From JAKEGN01 sp964465665 (GTDB lineage: Bacteria; Pseudomonadota; Gammaproteobacteria; Steroidobacterales; Woeseiaceae), in contig CAYXKM010000287.1 in the NCBI GenBank assembly GCA_964465665.1, positions 1-28,311 on the forward strand: a DNA stretch of 28,311 bases, given 5' to 3'. The notes beneath the pieces are model-generated. The model worked only from the letters and a program-made list of their open reading frames with translations, ran no database searches and was not told the DNA's origin. Each line of letters opens with the position of its first letter. Position 1 is the stretch's first letter. Positions 1 through 9,082 of this stretch are shown here, in pieces. A program made the position numbers and the translations under genes.

Positions 1-1
1 G

Positions 2-2803
2 GAGGCCAATATCGAGATCGGAGCAACCCACTTCGATGCGCGCGGCGAGTTTGCCAATTTCCCGAGTCCCGACGGAGCAGCGATGGACCTGGATATTTCC
101 GGTCCTGATTTCGGGCGCTTCAACCGGCTTCTCGGCCTGCCGGGCAAATTGACAGGGCCGTTCAGGCTGAATGCCAAACTTGCCCCGCTGCCGGATGGCA
201 ATGCTTCAGTGCAACTGAACGCGGCTGCAGTGGACGTGAACTTCACAGTCGACGCCGTAGTCGTCGATCAACCGGGATTCGAAGGATCGATACTCGACAT
301 CGCATTGAATGGGCCGAATTTCGATGTACTTGCGCAAGCAGCCGGCCTGTCCACGGCGCCGTCAGTCGACTTCGACGCCCGGATTTCCGCAAAAAAGACA
401 AATGGTGGCGTGCAACTGACCGACAGCTCCGCACGAATTGGCAATGACCAGCTTCAGATCCGCGGACTAATTGGAAACGAGCCGTTGAAACGCGACACGG
501 ACCTGACATTAAACCTGTCGGGCCCGGATCTCGGTAAGTCGCTGGTCGCTTTCGGTCTGGATGCCGGCCGATTGCCGCCGGGCAAATGGTCTGCGACCGG
601 GCGCGCTTTCCGCGAGGCAGATGATTTTGTTGTGCAGGAAGTTCGCGCAACGATTGGCGCAAATGGAGAGTATCGGTTGAATCTCGATGGGCGAATTACA
701 GATGGTACTGACTTTGTGGGGTCAGCCGGAAAGATCAGCTTCAGCGGCAGCGATCTTGGAGCGCTTGCCAGTGCCGTTGGAGTTGCCCGGATGCCGGGCG
801 CTCCGTTTCAGATTGCTGCTGACGTCGAGAGAGTCGCCGACGGGCAAAGGATCACGAATGGCAGAATCCAGCTCGGCAAGGATTCCGTTGAGATCACAGG
901 GCTGATTGGCGACCCGCCGCTGCTGCAAGGTACTGACATCCGGTTCAAAATTTCGGCTGCTAATCTGAAGTCGACTCTGGAAAGTTTCGAAGTTTCGGCG
1001 ACCCAGGTGCCCTCGGGACGATTTTCGGGAACGGGCCAGGTCCGTTTCCAGGGAAATGACTTTGCTCTGCAGAATATTTCAGCGTCATTGGCCGGTGCCG
1101 AGCTGAAGGCCAGTGGAAAACTGGGTGCATTACCGTCGCTGAATGGCACGGACATAGACATACGTCTGGTTGGCGACAAGCTCGCCAGTCTGTTGCCGCC
1201 GGGTGTTAATTTCGAGGCGAAAAACGAACCTTTCAGTATTCGAAGCAACGTGCGATTGGCCAACAACCTATTGTCGATCGGCAAGACGGAGGTACAACTT
1301 GGCGAGGCGCGATTGAGTGGCTCTGTTTCCACGGCGTTTGAGCCGCTGTTAAGCAAAGGATCCTTTACTTTGCAGGCCAATGCACCCGATCTGGGCTACC
1401 TGGTGGCGGCATTCGAAAAGCATGTGTCCAGCGTCAAAGTCCCAGTGACGTTCAGGGCAACGGCGGACTGGGACGATAACTTCTGGAGGTTTGAAGAGTT
1501 TCTGCTGACCATTGCAAAAGGAAGGCTGTCCATTGCCGGTACCCTTGACGGGCCACCGGATTTCGAGCACACAGATCTTCGAGTCGATCTGCAGATCGAC
1601 AATGTCAGGAACCTGAGCAGCCTGGTCGGAAGGACACTGCCAAGCGAATCGGTTACCTTGCACGGTCACCTGACGGGCACAAGGGACGAGATGACGTTGA
1701 GCGATTTCGGAGCCAGGTTAGGCGAGAGCGATATCGACGGGACGTTCGTGCTGCGTGATGGTGAACGTCCGAGTGCCAAAATCGAAATTGTCTCGAATCG
1801 ACTCGATCTGAGCGGCTACCTGCCGCCACCCGAAGAGCCGGTGGCGCCGCCCGCGGACGTGGCACCGGCGGCGCGCAAGACGCGGCTGATACCGGATACG
1901 CCGATTCCGATGGATAGGCTTCGGAAATTTGACGCAGACGTTGACATCCGGTTTGGGCAACTCAAACTTCGCCTGCAGCCCATGACCGATGTTCGCCTGG
2001 CGGGCTCTCTGAAATCAGGTGAACTCAAAGTGACGGATTTCAACCTGACAGGCGAGGGCGGCGGGTCCCTGTCCGGCCGCTTCCGGCTGAAGCCTGACGG
2101 TTCCAGCGCAGACCTTGCTCTCGATGTCACCGGCAGCAAGCTGACGGTCGGCCTGCCTGCGGAGGCCCCGGAGGAATTTGCAGCCTTGCCGCAATATGCT
2201 GTCGACTACGTATTGCAGGGCAGTGGCGCGACAGTCGCCGAAATCGTCGGGTCATTCAATGGCTATGCTCGTGTGGTGAGCGGCCCGGGTCGCGTCAGGG
2301 CCGGTGCGGCCCGGATATTCACGCAGGACGTTTTGTCTGAGCTTCTGAACAATCTGAATCCTTTTGCCAAGACCGATCCCTACATCAATGTCAAATGTCT
2401 TGTAGTTCTTGCCAAAATAACCGACGGCGTCGTGACAGGAAAGCCCGCACTGGTCTTGCAGACCGACAAACTGAATGCATTTGCCAACGCCGAGGTTGAT
2501 CTCAAGACGGAAAAACTGGATGTCGAACTGAATATGGTACCGCAGACGGGAATCGGCATTAACCTGTCGGACATGGTAACGCCGTATACGAAAGTCAGCG
2601 GCACGCTTGCCCAACCCACATTGGCGCTCGATCCGGAAGGCGCTCTGGTCGAAGGCAGCCTCGTTGTGGCCACTGCCGGCATTTCATTTCTTGCTCGGCG
2701 TTTCAAGGAACGCTACTTGTCGGCGAAGGATGCCTGCGGCAAGGCGCTAGAAGACACTGAGAAAGAATTCGAGGAGCTGGAGGCCCGATACCGCTTCGAA
2801 TGA
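2..2803 (+). CDS. AsmA-family envelope protein, 5' end outside the window
   Basis: The frame is open from base 2, so the true start lies upstream; the first in-frame ATG (base 83) is internal. The visible part is about 933 residues. Counting from that ATG, residues 1 to about 580 form about eight tandem units of ~70 residues. Each opens with a strand such as DLTLNLSGPDLG or DIRFKISAANLK and closes with a glycine-rich turn before the next D-hydrophobic strand. A proline-rich linker (about 578-600) leads to an AsmA C-terminal type region (LRKFDADVDIRFGQLKL, then TGEGGGSLSGRF) and a charged tail. AsmA/TamB relatives are inner-membrane-anchored periplasmic proteins with long beta grooves implicated in lipid transport to the outer membrane. 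The N-terminal anchor is not in view. The family call is firm; the precise role is inferred. Confidence 0.85.
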   Translation, partial: EANIEIGATHFDARGEFANFPSPDGAAMDLDISGPDFGRFNRLLGLPGKLTGPFRLNAKLAPLPDGNASVQLNAAAVDVNFTVDAVVVDQPGFEGSILDIALNGPNFDVLAQAAGLSTAPSVDFDARISAKKTNGGVQLTDSSARIGNDQLQIRGLIGNEPLKRDTDLTLNLSGPDLGKSLVAFGLDAGRLPPGKWSATGRAFREADDFVVQEVRATIGANGEYRLNLDGRITDGTDFVGSAGKISFSGSDLGALASAVGVARMPGAPFQIAADVERVADGQRITNGRIQLGKDSVEITGLIGDPPLLQGTDIRFKISAANLKSTLESFEVSATQVPSGRFSGTGQVRFQGNDFALQNISASLAGAELKASGKLGALPSLNGTDIDIRLVGDKLASLLPPGVNFEAKNEPFSIRSNVRLANNLLSIGKTEVQLGEARLSGSVSTAFEPLLSKGSFTLQANAPDLGYLVAAFEKHVSSVKVPVTFRATADWDDNFWRFEEFLLTIAKGRLSIAGTLDGPPDFEHTDLRVDLQIDNVRNLSSLVGRTLPSESVTLHGHLTGTRDEMTLSDFGARLGESDIDGTFVLRDGERPSAKIEIVSNRLDLSGYLPPPEEPVAPPADVAPAARKTRLIPDTPIPMDRLRKFDADVDIRFGQLKLRLQPMTDVRLAGSLKSGELKVTDFNLTGEGGGSLSGRFRLKPDGSSADLALDVTGSKLTVGLPAEAPEEFAALPQYAVDYVLQGSGATVAEIVGSFNGYARVVSGPGRVRAGAARIFTQDVLSELLNNLNPFAKTDPYINVKCLVVLAKITDGVVTGKPALVLQTDKLNAFANAEVDLKTEKLDVELNMVPQTGIGINLSDMVTPYTKVSGTLAQPTLALDPEGALVEGSLVVATAGISFLARRFKERYLSAKDACGKALEDTEKEFEELEARYRFE

Positions 2804-2821
2804 GTTCAGCCGATCAACTGG

Positions 2822-3124
2822 CTATTTGCGAACAAAGGTAATCGACTGCAATTTATCCTGGTCAAATTCCAGAATTGCGGCGTTCTGTCCTGACGCCCGA
2901 TCGTAAGTCCAGAAATGCAGCTGAGTCGTGCCGATAACGCGATTCCCTGAGCGTATATCCTGGTCCTCCGTCCTCGTTGCAGACGGCTTGCCGCAGTATT
3001 TTTCGACCTCCGCCATGGTCATGCCGGTTTCGACGATCTTGTTGCCGCATCGGAGGGTTTCCGGCGCGGATAAAGAAAGCGAGGCAGCCATCAAACACGA
3101 CAGTAGCAATAATATTCGGATCAT
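2822..3124 (-). CDS. DUF2845 family secreted small protein
   Basis: A 100-residue protein with a Sec signal peptide (hydrophobic residues 3-19, likely cleavage near Ala20). The mature part has the DUF2845 pattern: RCGNKIVETGMT, then EVEKYCGKP, with cysteines at 26 and 44 that could form a disulfide, then a C-terminal beta-rich half ending in a hydrophobic strand. The function of the family is unknown; a periplasmic location is likely. The gene converges on the AsmA gene with an 18-base gap and is divergent from the alpha/beta hydrolase gene. An AGGT element sits about 8 bases before the ATG. Confidence 0.75.
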   Translation of the reverse strand: MIRILLLLSCLMAASLSLSAPETLRCGNKIVETGMTMAEVEKYCGKPSATRTEDQDIRSGNRVIGTTQLHFWTYDRASGQNAAILEFDQDKLQSITFVRK

Positions 3125-3153
3125 CGAAAGTACCTATCGATTCAAAGCTGATA

Positions 3154-3182
3154 TTGCCGAATGGCGAATGTATCCGTATCTT
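3154..3182 (+). promoter_or_regulatory. Candidate sigma70 promoter before the hydrolase-isomerase-HupE gene set
   Basis: TTGCCG at 3154-3159 and TATCTT at 3177-3182 are separated by 17 bases, in the 66-base gap between two divergent genes. The -10 box ends only 7 bases before the chosen ATG at 3190, so transcription from it would give an almost leaderless message. This is pattern matching only and could be chance. Confidence 0.25.
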
Positions 3183-3189
3183 CGGCCAC

Positions 3190-4212
3190 ATGACAAGCAC
3201 AAGTCTGCCATTCGGCCGTCGCACAGTTGCGCTCACTGCAATGCTGGCTGTGATCGGCGGACTGATCCTGTACGTTGCCAACCTGTTCATCGTGCAGCGC
3301 GACCATTTTATGGCGTGCCGTGGTGAGCCGTATGAGATAACACAATCGAGCAATGAAGCCCACAGTGACGGGAGCATCGATACGGATATTCGGCTGAAAT
3401 CCGGGTGCGGAGTGCAGGTACGCATTAGAGCGCTGATCCCGCTCGAGGCGAGGACGAAGAGAGTTCCATTGTTGTTGTTGATTGGCGGGCATCGAACCGG
3501 ACGAAACGCCGTGGATATTGTAGAGAATGCCGACGGAATCGCCTACGCCGCAATCGACTATCCATACGACGGAAGTCAATCACTGTCGGGCGCGCTGCAG
3601 ATCATAGCGGCCATGCCCGGGATCCAGAGTGCGTTTCTCGACACCCCACGGGCATTGATGCTGGCCACCGACTGGCTGGCGGACCAGCACTGGTTCGATC
3701 CGGAGCGAGCCGAACTGGCCGGGGTCAGCCTCGGCGTGCCCTTCGCTGCGGCGACAGGGGCTCTTGACCGGCGATTTTCGCGTATCTGGCTTATTCATGG
3801 CGCAACAGACAATTACGAATGGCTGATGCATGCCGCACAGGATCGACTGCAGAACCGGCTTCTCCGTACAATCACGGTCCGAGCATCGCTGCTGCTGGTA
3901 CATGGCAATTCATTCAAAACGGCCGAATGGATCCGGGATATGGCGCCGCGGCCAACCGTCCTGATCGCCGCTAGCCAGGATGAGAGCATGTCGCCGGGGG
4001 CACTGGATTCGTTAACGGAAATAGCCAAGGGCGAGCACGTGTCACTTGTCTGGACACAGGGTCGACACGTCGATCCCGACCGCGAGTACGAAATTCGCCA
4101 GTTGATGGATCTGGTCGCGGCGGAAATAAAAGTATCGAGCGCTGGTGCCGACTCTGGAATCGACATGCCAATGACGCCAAACAGGAAACGGCTGCAGGTC
4201 GGAGGCCCATGA
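3190..4212 (+). CDS. Membrane-anchored alpha/beta hydrolase
   Basis: A 340-residue protein with an uncleaved-looking N-terminal membrane segment (about residues 13-34) and the rest outside the cytoplasm. The fold is alpha/beta hydrolase: a strand LLLLIGG near 95-100, the nucleophile elbow GVSLG with Ser180, an acid candidate Asp264 (ASQDES) and a His293 (GRHVD) in the expected order. The open frame extends upstream to 2977, but a start there would overlap the divergent DUF2845 gene, while the ATG at 3190 puts a hydrophobic segment at the N-terminus, so 3190 is chosen. Its stop overlaps the next gene's ATG (ATGA), which implies translational coupling with the prolyl isomerase. The substrate cannot be read from the sequence. 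Confidence 0.75.
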   Translation: MTSTSLPFGRRTVALTAMLAVIGGLILYVANLFIVQRDHFMACRGEPYEITQSSNEAHSDGSIDTDIRLKSGCGVQVRIRALIPLEARTKRVPLLLLIGGHRTGRNAVDIVENADGIAYAAIDYPYDGSQSLSGALQIIAAMPGIQSAFLDTPRALMLATDWLADQHWFDPERAELAGVSLGVPFAAATGALDRRFSRIWLIHGATDNYEWLMHAAQDRLQNRLLRTITVRASLLLVHGNSFKTAEWIRDMAPRPTVLIAASQDESMSPGALDSLTEIAKGEHVSLVWTQGRHVDPDREYEIRQLMDLVAAEIKVSSAGADSGIDMPMTPNRKRLQVGGP

Positions 4213-5081
4213 GAAAAATACTAAAGGAACCGCTGCTGCATTTCGTCCTGCTGGGATTCATTATCTTTTTCGTCAATGACCGGGTGAATGACGACGCCGA
4301 CAATGAAGGAAAAAAGATTGTCGTAACAAGTAGTCAGCAGGAGAATCTGGAGAATACATTTGCGCGAACATGGCAGCGGCCGCCGACTGAAACGGAACTG
4401 AATTCCCTCATAGTCGATTTCATACGCCAGGAGATAGCGTATCGCGAGGGCCAGGCCATGCAACTTGATCGCGACGACATCGTGATCCGGCGGCGCATGC
4501 GACAGAAACTGGAAATGCTCGCCGAAGACGTCGCATCACTTGTGCCACCGACCGAGGAGGAGGCCCGGGCCTATTTCGCGAAAAATGCCGAGGATTTCAG
4601 GCAAGCTGCGCGTCTTTCCGTGCGCCAGATCTATTTCCAGAATGACGAGAATGCCGACGCTGCAAAGCAGGACGCATTGCATGTGCTCGATCGTTTGCGG
4701 TATGACGAGGATTCAGTTGATGTTATCGGAGCCGGCGATCCTTCGTTGCTTCCGCGTGAACTGGAAAACGTGAGTGAGACCGAACTCGACTCCCTGTTCG
4801 GCACAGGTTTTGCCGAAGCGTTGCGAGACGTAGCCGAGGGTACATGGAGCGCTCCGATTACATCAGGATTCGGCATTCACCTGGTGAAAGTCGACGAAAG
4901 GATTGAAAGTCGATTGCCGGAGTTTGAGGAGGTTTCTGATTACATAACCCGGGAACTCCTTGTGATGCGTCGCAGTCAGGCGATTGAAGCGTTGTACGCG
5001 AAGCTTGCGGAGAATTACGCGATTTCGATCGAGGCTTCGCCTGACATACTTTCGGAAGAACCATCTGGATCGGCGCCGTGA
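4209..5081 (+). CDS. Parvulin-type peptidyl-prolyl isomerase, membrane anchored
   Basis: A 290-residue protein with a short cytoplasmic start, one membrane segment (about residues 11-24) and a periplasmic body. Residues ~40-125 are helical with a SurA/PpiD-like charged region (TELNSLIVDFIRQEIAYREG). Residues ~135-235 carry parvulin-like features: VRQIYF, then the weakly conserved core, GFAEALRDVAEGTWSAPI, and the terminal GFGIHLVKVDE. The core is degenerate, so chaperone activity may outweigh isomerase activity. It overlaps the genes on both sides by 4 bases. Coupling to a HupE/UreJ gene suggests it helps fold or assemble that membrane protein or the receptor downstream; this is inference. 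Confidence 0.8.
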   Translation: MRKILKEPLLHFVLLGFIIFFVNDRVNDDADNEGKKIVVTSSQQENLENTFARTWQRPPTETELNSLIVDFIRQEIAYREGQAMQLDRDDIVIRRRMRQKLEMLAEDVASLVPPTEEEARAYFAKNAEDFRQAARLSVRQIYFQNDENADAAKQDALHVLDRLRYDEDSVDVIGAGDPSLLPRELENVSETELDSLFGTGFAEALRDVAEGTWSAPITSGFGIHLVKVDERIESRLPEFEEVSDYITRELLVMRRSQAIEALYAKLAENYAISIEASPDILSEEPSGSAP

Positions 5082-6073
5082 TCCGCTGGATCTTTTTTTG
5101 TTTCGCGCTCTTGAGCAGTTCGATTGCCGCGACGCACGAAGTGCGGCCGGCATTTCTCCGCATCAGCGACGTATCGGCAGTTGCGGGACCCGAGCATTTC
5201 GAGGTCCTCTGGCGAGTACCGATTGCGACTGAAAGTACGGAACTGACGATCTATGTCGTCATGCCCGATCACTGTGCGGCTCTCACGGAACCGTTGATAT
5301 GGAACGATGCGGGCGTCAGGGTCGCGAAATGGACAAGCGTCTGTCCCGGTGGCATCCATGGCTATGCAATAACGATCGGCGATCTGACGTCATCGGTGAC
5401 CGACGTACTGGTTCGTTACGAGCGCAGCAATGGCACGGCTCAGGTCGAGCGCCTGACACCTACGGCGCCGTCATTCGTTGTCACGGAATCGGAAAGCTGG
5501 CACCAGGTTGCCGGGAGCTACACTGGCCTTGGTGTCGAACACATACTGTTGGGCATTGACCACCTGCTGTTCGTGCTTGCCCTGCTGATGATAGTTAGCG
5601 GTTGGCGGAAACTCGTGGCCACCATTACGTCCTTTACGCTGGCTCACAGCATTACCCTGGCAGTGTCAACACTTGGATTCGTGCATGTGCCACAGGCGCC
5701 CGTCGAAGCGGTTATCGCCTTGAGTATCCTTTTCGTAACAATGGAAATTGTGCACTGGCGACAGGGTCACCCCGGTATAACTCGCCAGTACCCATGGATA
5801 GTCGCTTTCGTATTCGGCCTGTTGCACGGCTTCGGATTTGCCGGCGCCTTGTCTGCGATTGGCTTGCCCGAACACGCCATTCCGCTGGCTCTGCTGTTCT
5901 TCAATATCGGGGTGGAGCTCGGGCAACTCCTGTTCATCGCTGCCGTCTTCCTTGCCTGGATGTTCCTGAAAAAAGTCCGCTGGCCCACCTGGGCATGGCG
6001 AGTTCCGGTTTACAGCATCGGATCGATGGCAGCGTACTGGACGATCGACCGCATAACAGGTTTCGTGACCTGA
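5078..6073 (+). CDS. HupE/UreJ-family membrane protein (copy 1)
   Basis: A 331-residue protein starting at a GTG that overlaps the previous stop (GTGA). A signal-like segment (residues 3-18) is followed by THEVRP, a ~130-residue extracytoplasmic beta-rich domain, then about six membrane segments. The HX5DH signature is present as His155, Asp161 and His162 (HILLGIDH), with TSFTLAHSITL (His190), LLHGFGFAG (His250) and FFNIGVELGQ (Glu280). HupE and UreJ family members include nickel transporters linked to hydrogenase and urease; this longer form, with an N-terminal soluble domain, is common beside TonB receptors and its substrate is not settled. No hydrogenase or urease gene is visible here. A second copy lies at 20661-22010. 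Confidence 0.82.
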   Translation: MIRWIFFCFALLSSSIAATHEVRPAFLRISDVSAVAGPEHFEVLWRVPIATESTELTIYVVMPDHCAALTEPLIWNDAGVRVAKWTSVCPGGIHGYAITIGDLTSSVTDVLVRYERSNGTAQVERLTPTAPSFVVTESESWHQVAGSYTGLGVEHILLGIDHLLFVLALLMIVSGWRKLVATITSFTLAHSITLAVSTLGFVHVPQAPVEAVIALSILFVTMEIVHWRQGHPGITRQYPWIVAFVFGLLHGFGFAGALSAIGLPEHAIPLALLFFNIGVELGQLLFIAAVFLAWMFLKKVRWPTWAWRVPVYSIGSMAAYWTIDRITGFVT

Positions 6074-6215
6074 ACTATCGGTTCCGGTTACCGCTCGCGC
6101 AAATACAGACGCGCTGGTATGCAATCGACGCCTTCAACAAGCCCGCACCAGTTCTTGGCACATGGAAATATGATCACAATGCGCACGGACGCTTACGCCC
6201 TTGCCGGGTTCCGCT

Positions 6216-6244
6216 GATACAAAGCAAATGCCTGTGCGTATAAT
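6216..6244 (+). promoter_or_regulatory. Candidate sigma70 promoter for the first TonB receptor
   Basis: A perfect TATAAT at 6239-6244 is preceded by GATACA (3 of 6 to consensus) at 6216-6221 with 17 bases between. It lies in the 264-base gap after the HupE gene and would give a leader of roughly 85-90 bases before the receptor start. I see no cobalamin or other riboswitch consensus in that leader; it holds only a short CCGG-TTTCG-CCGG hairpin. Confidence 0.5.
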
Positions 6245-6337
6245 CTGTTCCCCACAGCCGATGATGGCGCACCGGTTTCGCCGGCGAAGTGCCCCAAAAG
6301 ATAGACGACCCAAGTGGCTTGATTGACGGTATATTCA

Positions 6338-8392
6338 ATGATGCGACCTGTAAAGTTTTTCATCGTCGTTGTCTCGATGACAATGGGAGGATCTGCCTAC
6401 GCGGCGACTAAGAATCCGGTGACCGGCCAAACGGACGCGCTGGATGAAATCGTCGTGACCGCAACCCGCCTGGAGTCGACGATTCGCGACGTTGCGCGTT
6501 CCGTATCCGTCATTGAAAAAGAACAGATCCAGAACGGGCAGCAGCTCCTGGGCCTGGATGAATCCCTGGCCGGGGTTCCGGGCCTGTATATGCAGAATCG
6601 CTACAATTTTGCACAGGACCTCAAGATCTCACTGCGGGGATTCGGCGCACGCTCGAGTTTCGGTATTCGTGGCGTGAGGATTTTTGTCGATGATATCCCG
6701 GAAACATTGCCGGACGGCCAGGCACAGGTCGACAGCATCGATCTGGGCTCCACCAGCCGCGTCGAAGTGCTGCGCGGGCCGGCCTCGTCACTTTACGGAA
6801 ATGCTGCGGGGGGTGTGATCGCCGTTTACAGTGAACTCGGCGATGCCCAACCGTATACCGAGGCAGCGGTCGCGGGCGGAAGTCATGACTACCAGCGCTA
6901 TCAGCTCAAAACGGCAGGGACGCACCGCGCTGTCGATTACATGCTGAGCGCAAGCCATACAGATCTGGCAGGATATCGCGATTTCAGCAATACACGCGGC
7001 ACAGCCATCAACGGAAAACTGGGTATCCGGATCACCGATCGCGACGAATTGCTGATTGCGTTGAACCACGCTGACCAGCCGCAGGCAGAGGACCCCGGTG
7101 GTATCGATGCGGCACAACTGGCGGTGGACCGCCGGTCTGCCCGCTTGCAGAATGTGCAGTTCGACGCCGGTGAGGAGCTCAGCCAGCAACGCATCGGCGG
7201 TGTCTACCGAACCGACAGGATGGGCGGCACGCTCATGCTTAGGAATTATTACGTTTGGCGTGATTTCACCAATCGCCTGCCGTTCGTTGCGGGAGGTGCG
7301 GTCGACCTACAACGCTTTTTCTACGGCCTCGGGGCACAGTACAGTTTTTCGGATGCGATGGCCGGTCGCCTTCAGCTCGTCACAGGTTTCGACATCGATC
7401 GCCAGGACGACGACCGGCAACGATTTGACAACAACAACGGTACGGTCGGCGCCATGGTGTTCGAACAAAACGAGAGTGTCGACAGCAACGGCGTCTTTCT
7501 GCAGGGCCAGTATGCCTGGCGCGAAGACTGGTCGTTCCTCGCCGGCTTGCGATACGACGAGGTGAAGTTCGACATAACGGATTATTTCCTTTCGGACGGC
7601 AATGATTCCGGTACCCTGGATTTCGACCAGTGGAGTCCGTCTGTAGCAGTCAACTACAAAGCGGGATCAGGTGTCGTGTTTGCGTCCTGGAGCAGCTCTT
7701 TCGAAACACCCACTACGACGGAGCTGGCCAATCCGGACGGAACGGGCGGATTCAACTCATCGCTCCTGCCGCAGGTCGCCTACAACTATGAGCTCGGCTT
7801 CAAGAGCTCGCGCGAATCCCTGTTCTACGAGATCTCAGTATTTCACATTGACCTGGAGGATGAGCTCGTTCCCTTCGAGATTGCGTCGTCACCCGGCCGG
7901 ACTTTCTATTCCAACGCCGGAAGTTCGAAGCGTAATGGTGTCGAAGCCGCCATTTCCTGGCGCGCACGTAATGGCTTTTCCGCGGATCTTTCCTACACCT
8001 GGTCCGACTTCACATTCGACGAGTTCGTTGAGGACGGTCAGGATTTCGGCGGCAGACAGTTACCGGGATTGCCCGAGCACTTCGCGTATTTCGGCCTGAC
8101 CTTTGCCGGGAGTCCTGGCCTGACCGCCACAGTCGAGGCGCTTTATTCCGGCAGCCTCTATGCCAGCAACGACAACTCGACCGAAGTCGACGGTTACGTG
8201 GTGTCAAACGTCCGGGTGAGCTATGAATGGCAGCGAGGCAACTGGCTGATCCGGCCTTATGTCAGCATCAACAATATCTTCGACGAAAAATATAACAGCA
8301 ACGTCCGCATCAATGCCGTCGCCGGCCGCTACTACGAGGCTGCGCCCGAGCAGAATGTCTACGCCGGGGTAGTAGTAGGTTTCCGAAAATGA
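6338..8392 (+). CDS. TonB-dependent outer-membrane receptor, PqqU/YncD-like plug
   Basis: Starting at the ATG at 6338 the protein has 684 residues; the frame opens from a TTG at 6323, and ATG 6341 is equally possible because no strong ribosome site decides. The signal peptide ends at ...GGSAYA (residue 22). The TonB box is DEIVVTATR (36-44). The plug carries LRGFGARSSFGIRGVR and VDDIPETLPDGQAQ, then VEVLRGPASSLYGNAAGG. The barrel ends in a phenylalanine-containing strand (VVVGFRK), though the last residue is lysine rather than the usual aromatic. The plug wording is, from memory, closest to E. coli PqqU (YncD), a receptor for pyrroloquinoline quinone. No PQQ enzyme is visible nearby, so the ligand is uncertain. 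It converges on the glycine-zipper gene. Confidence 0.85.
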   Translation: MMRPVKFFIVVVSMTMGGSAYAATKNPVTGQTDALDEIVVTATRLESTIRDVARSVSVIEKEQIQNGQQLLGLDESLAGVPGLYMQNRYNFAQDLKISLRGFGARSSFGIRGVRIFVDDIPETLPDGQAQVDSIDLGSTSRVEVLRGPASSLYGNAAGGVIAVYSELGDAQPYTEAAVAGGSHDYQRYQLKTAGTHRAVDYMLSASHTDLAGYRDFSNTRGTAINGKLGIRITDRDELLIALNHADQPQAEDPGGIDAAQLAVDRRSARLQNVQFDAGEELSQQRIGGVYRTDRMGGTLMLRNYYVWRDFTNRLPFVAGGAVDLQRFFYGLGAQYSFSDAMAGRLQLVTGFDIDRQDDDRQRFDNNNGTVGAMVFEQNESVDSNGVFLQGQYAWREDWSFLAGLRYDEVKFDITDYFLSDGNDSGTLDFDQWSPSVAVNYKAGSGVVFASWSSSFETPTTTELANPDGTGGFNSSLLPQVAYNYELGFKSSRESLFYEISVFHIDLEDELVPFEIASSPGRTFYSNAGSSKRNGVEAAISWRARNGFSADLSYTWSDFTFDEFVEDGQDFGGRQLPGLPEHFAYFGLTFAGSPGLTATVEALYSGSLYASNDNSTEVDGYVVSNVRVSYEWQRGNWLIRPYVSINNIFDEKYNSNVRINAVAGRYYEAAPEQNVYAGVVVGFRK

Positions 8393-8475
8393 CGACGCGT
8401 GTTGGGCAATTGCAGCGATATCAGGTGCTCGACTGATACACGAAAATCTGTACTGCCGACTGAAAATCAGCGGCG

Positions 8476-9042
8476 TCAGAATTTGACCATGTACTTTTTG
8501 CCCTCAAGGCAGACGCTGAACGCTTTGTTGAAGTTGCTGCGCTTTTCCGCTTCGGTGGCTTCGGCCTGCTGAACCTGTTGTGTAGTCTGTTGCGCCGCCT
8601 GCTGTTGCGCTGCTTTGCCGCGACGTCGTGCCGCGACGGCGCCGGCCGCCGCGCCGTAGGCAGCGCCTTCACCCGCATCGTCGCTTGCAATCTCGCCGAT
8701 AAGAGCACCGGCCGCGGCACCTTTGACGGCGCCTTTTGCGCCGGCGCCCTGGGTCGCCTGTTGCGTCTGCTGCTGTTGTGCCTGGGCCTGTTGTTCAGCT
8801 GCGGCCGTTTCTTTCGAGAGATTGAAAGGGTCGACGCCGGTATTTGTGGTTGCCCATTGATAGCATTCGGACTCGTCCTTTGACTGTTGGTCCGCCGCCT
8901 GGCCGGCGGACGGAAACACATACACATTCAGGGTTGCCGCAAGTGACTTCTGCTGGGCCGAATCGTGCGCCGACTCCTGCGCAAATGCCGGGCCCATAGA
9001 ACCAGCAGCCAGCAACAGTATGGAGACAAATGTCCTATTCAT
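8476..9042 (-). CDS. Glycine-zipper family exported protein
   Basis: A 188-residue protein. The ATG at 9042 is chosen over a GTG at 9051 because GAGGTG sits 6 bases before it and the signal peptide (residues 1-21, cleavage after PAFA) starts cleanly. After a conserved patch with Cys60 (DESECYQWATTNTGVDPF) there is a Gln/Ala-rich stretch, then an Ala/Gly segment (about 101-138, GAAAGALIG ... GAAYGAAAGA) of glycine-zipper type, a second Gln-rich helix and Cys178 near the end. Such proteins associate with the envelope; the specific function is unknown. It follows the secreted protein gene at 9083-9496 by 40 bases, so the two are probably co-transcribed. Confidence 0.75.
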   Translation of the reverse strand: MNRTFVSILLLAAGSMGPAFAQESAHDSAQQKSLAATLNVYVFPSAGQAADQQSKDESECYQWATTNTGVDPFNLSKETAAAEQQAQAQQQQTQQATQGAGAKGAVKGAAAGALIGEIASDDAGEGAAYGAAAGAVAARRRGKAAQQQAAQQTTQQVQQAEATEAEKRSNFNKAFSVCLEGKKYMVKF

Positions 9043-9082
9043 TCGAAACACCTCGTTTGCAATTCGTTACCTTGGACGCCGG

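Noticed and set aside
2977..3189. Extension of the first alpha/beta hydrolase by 71 codons upstream.
   Set aside because: The added residues are Arg/Cys-rich, overlap the divergent DUF2845 gene, and bury the membrane anchor in the middle of the N-terminus.
6074..6337. A cobalamin riboswitch before the TonB receptor, as is common for receptor and HupE genes.
   Set aside because: No B12-box-like sequence or matching set of stems was found by eye in this leader.
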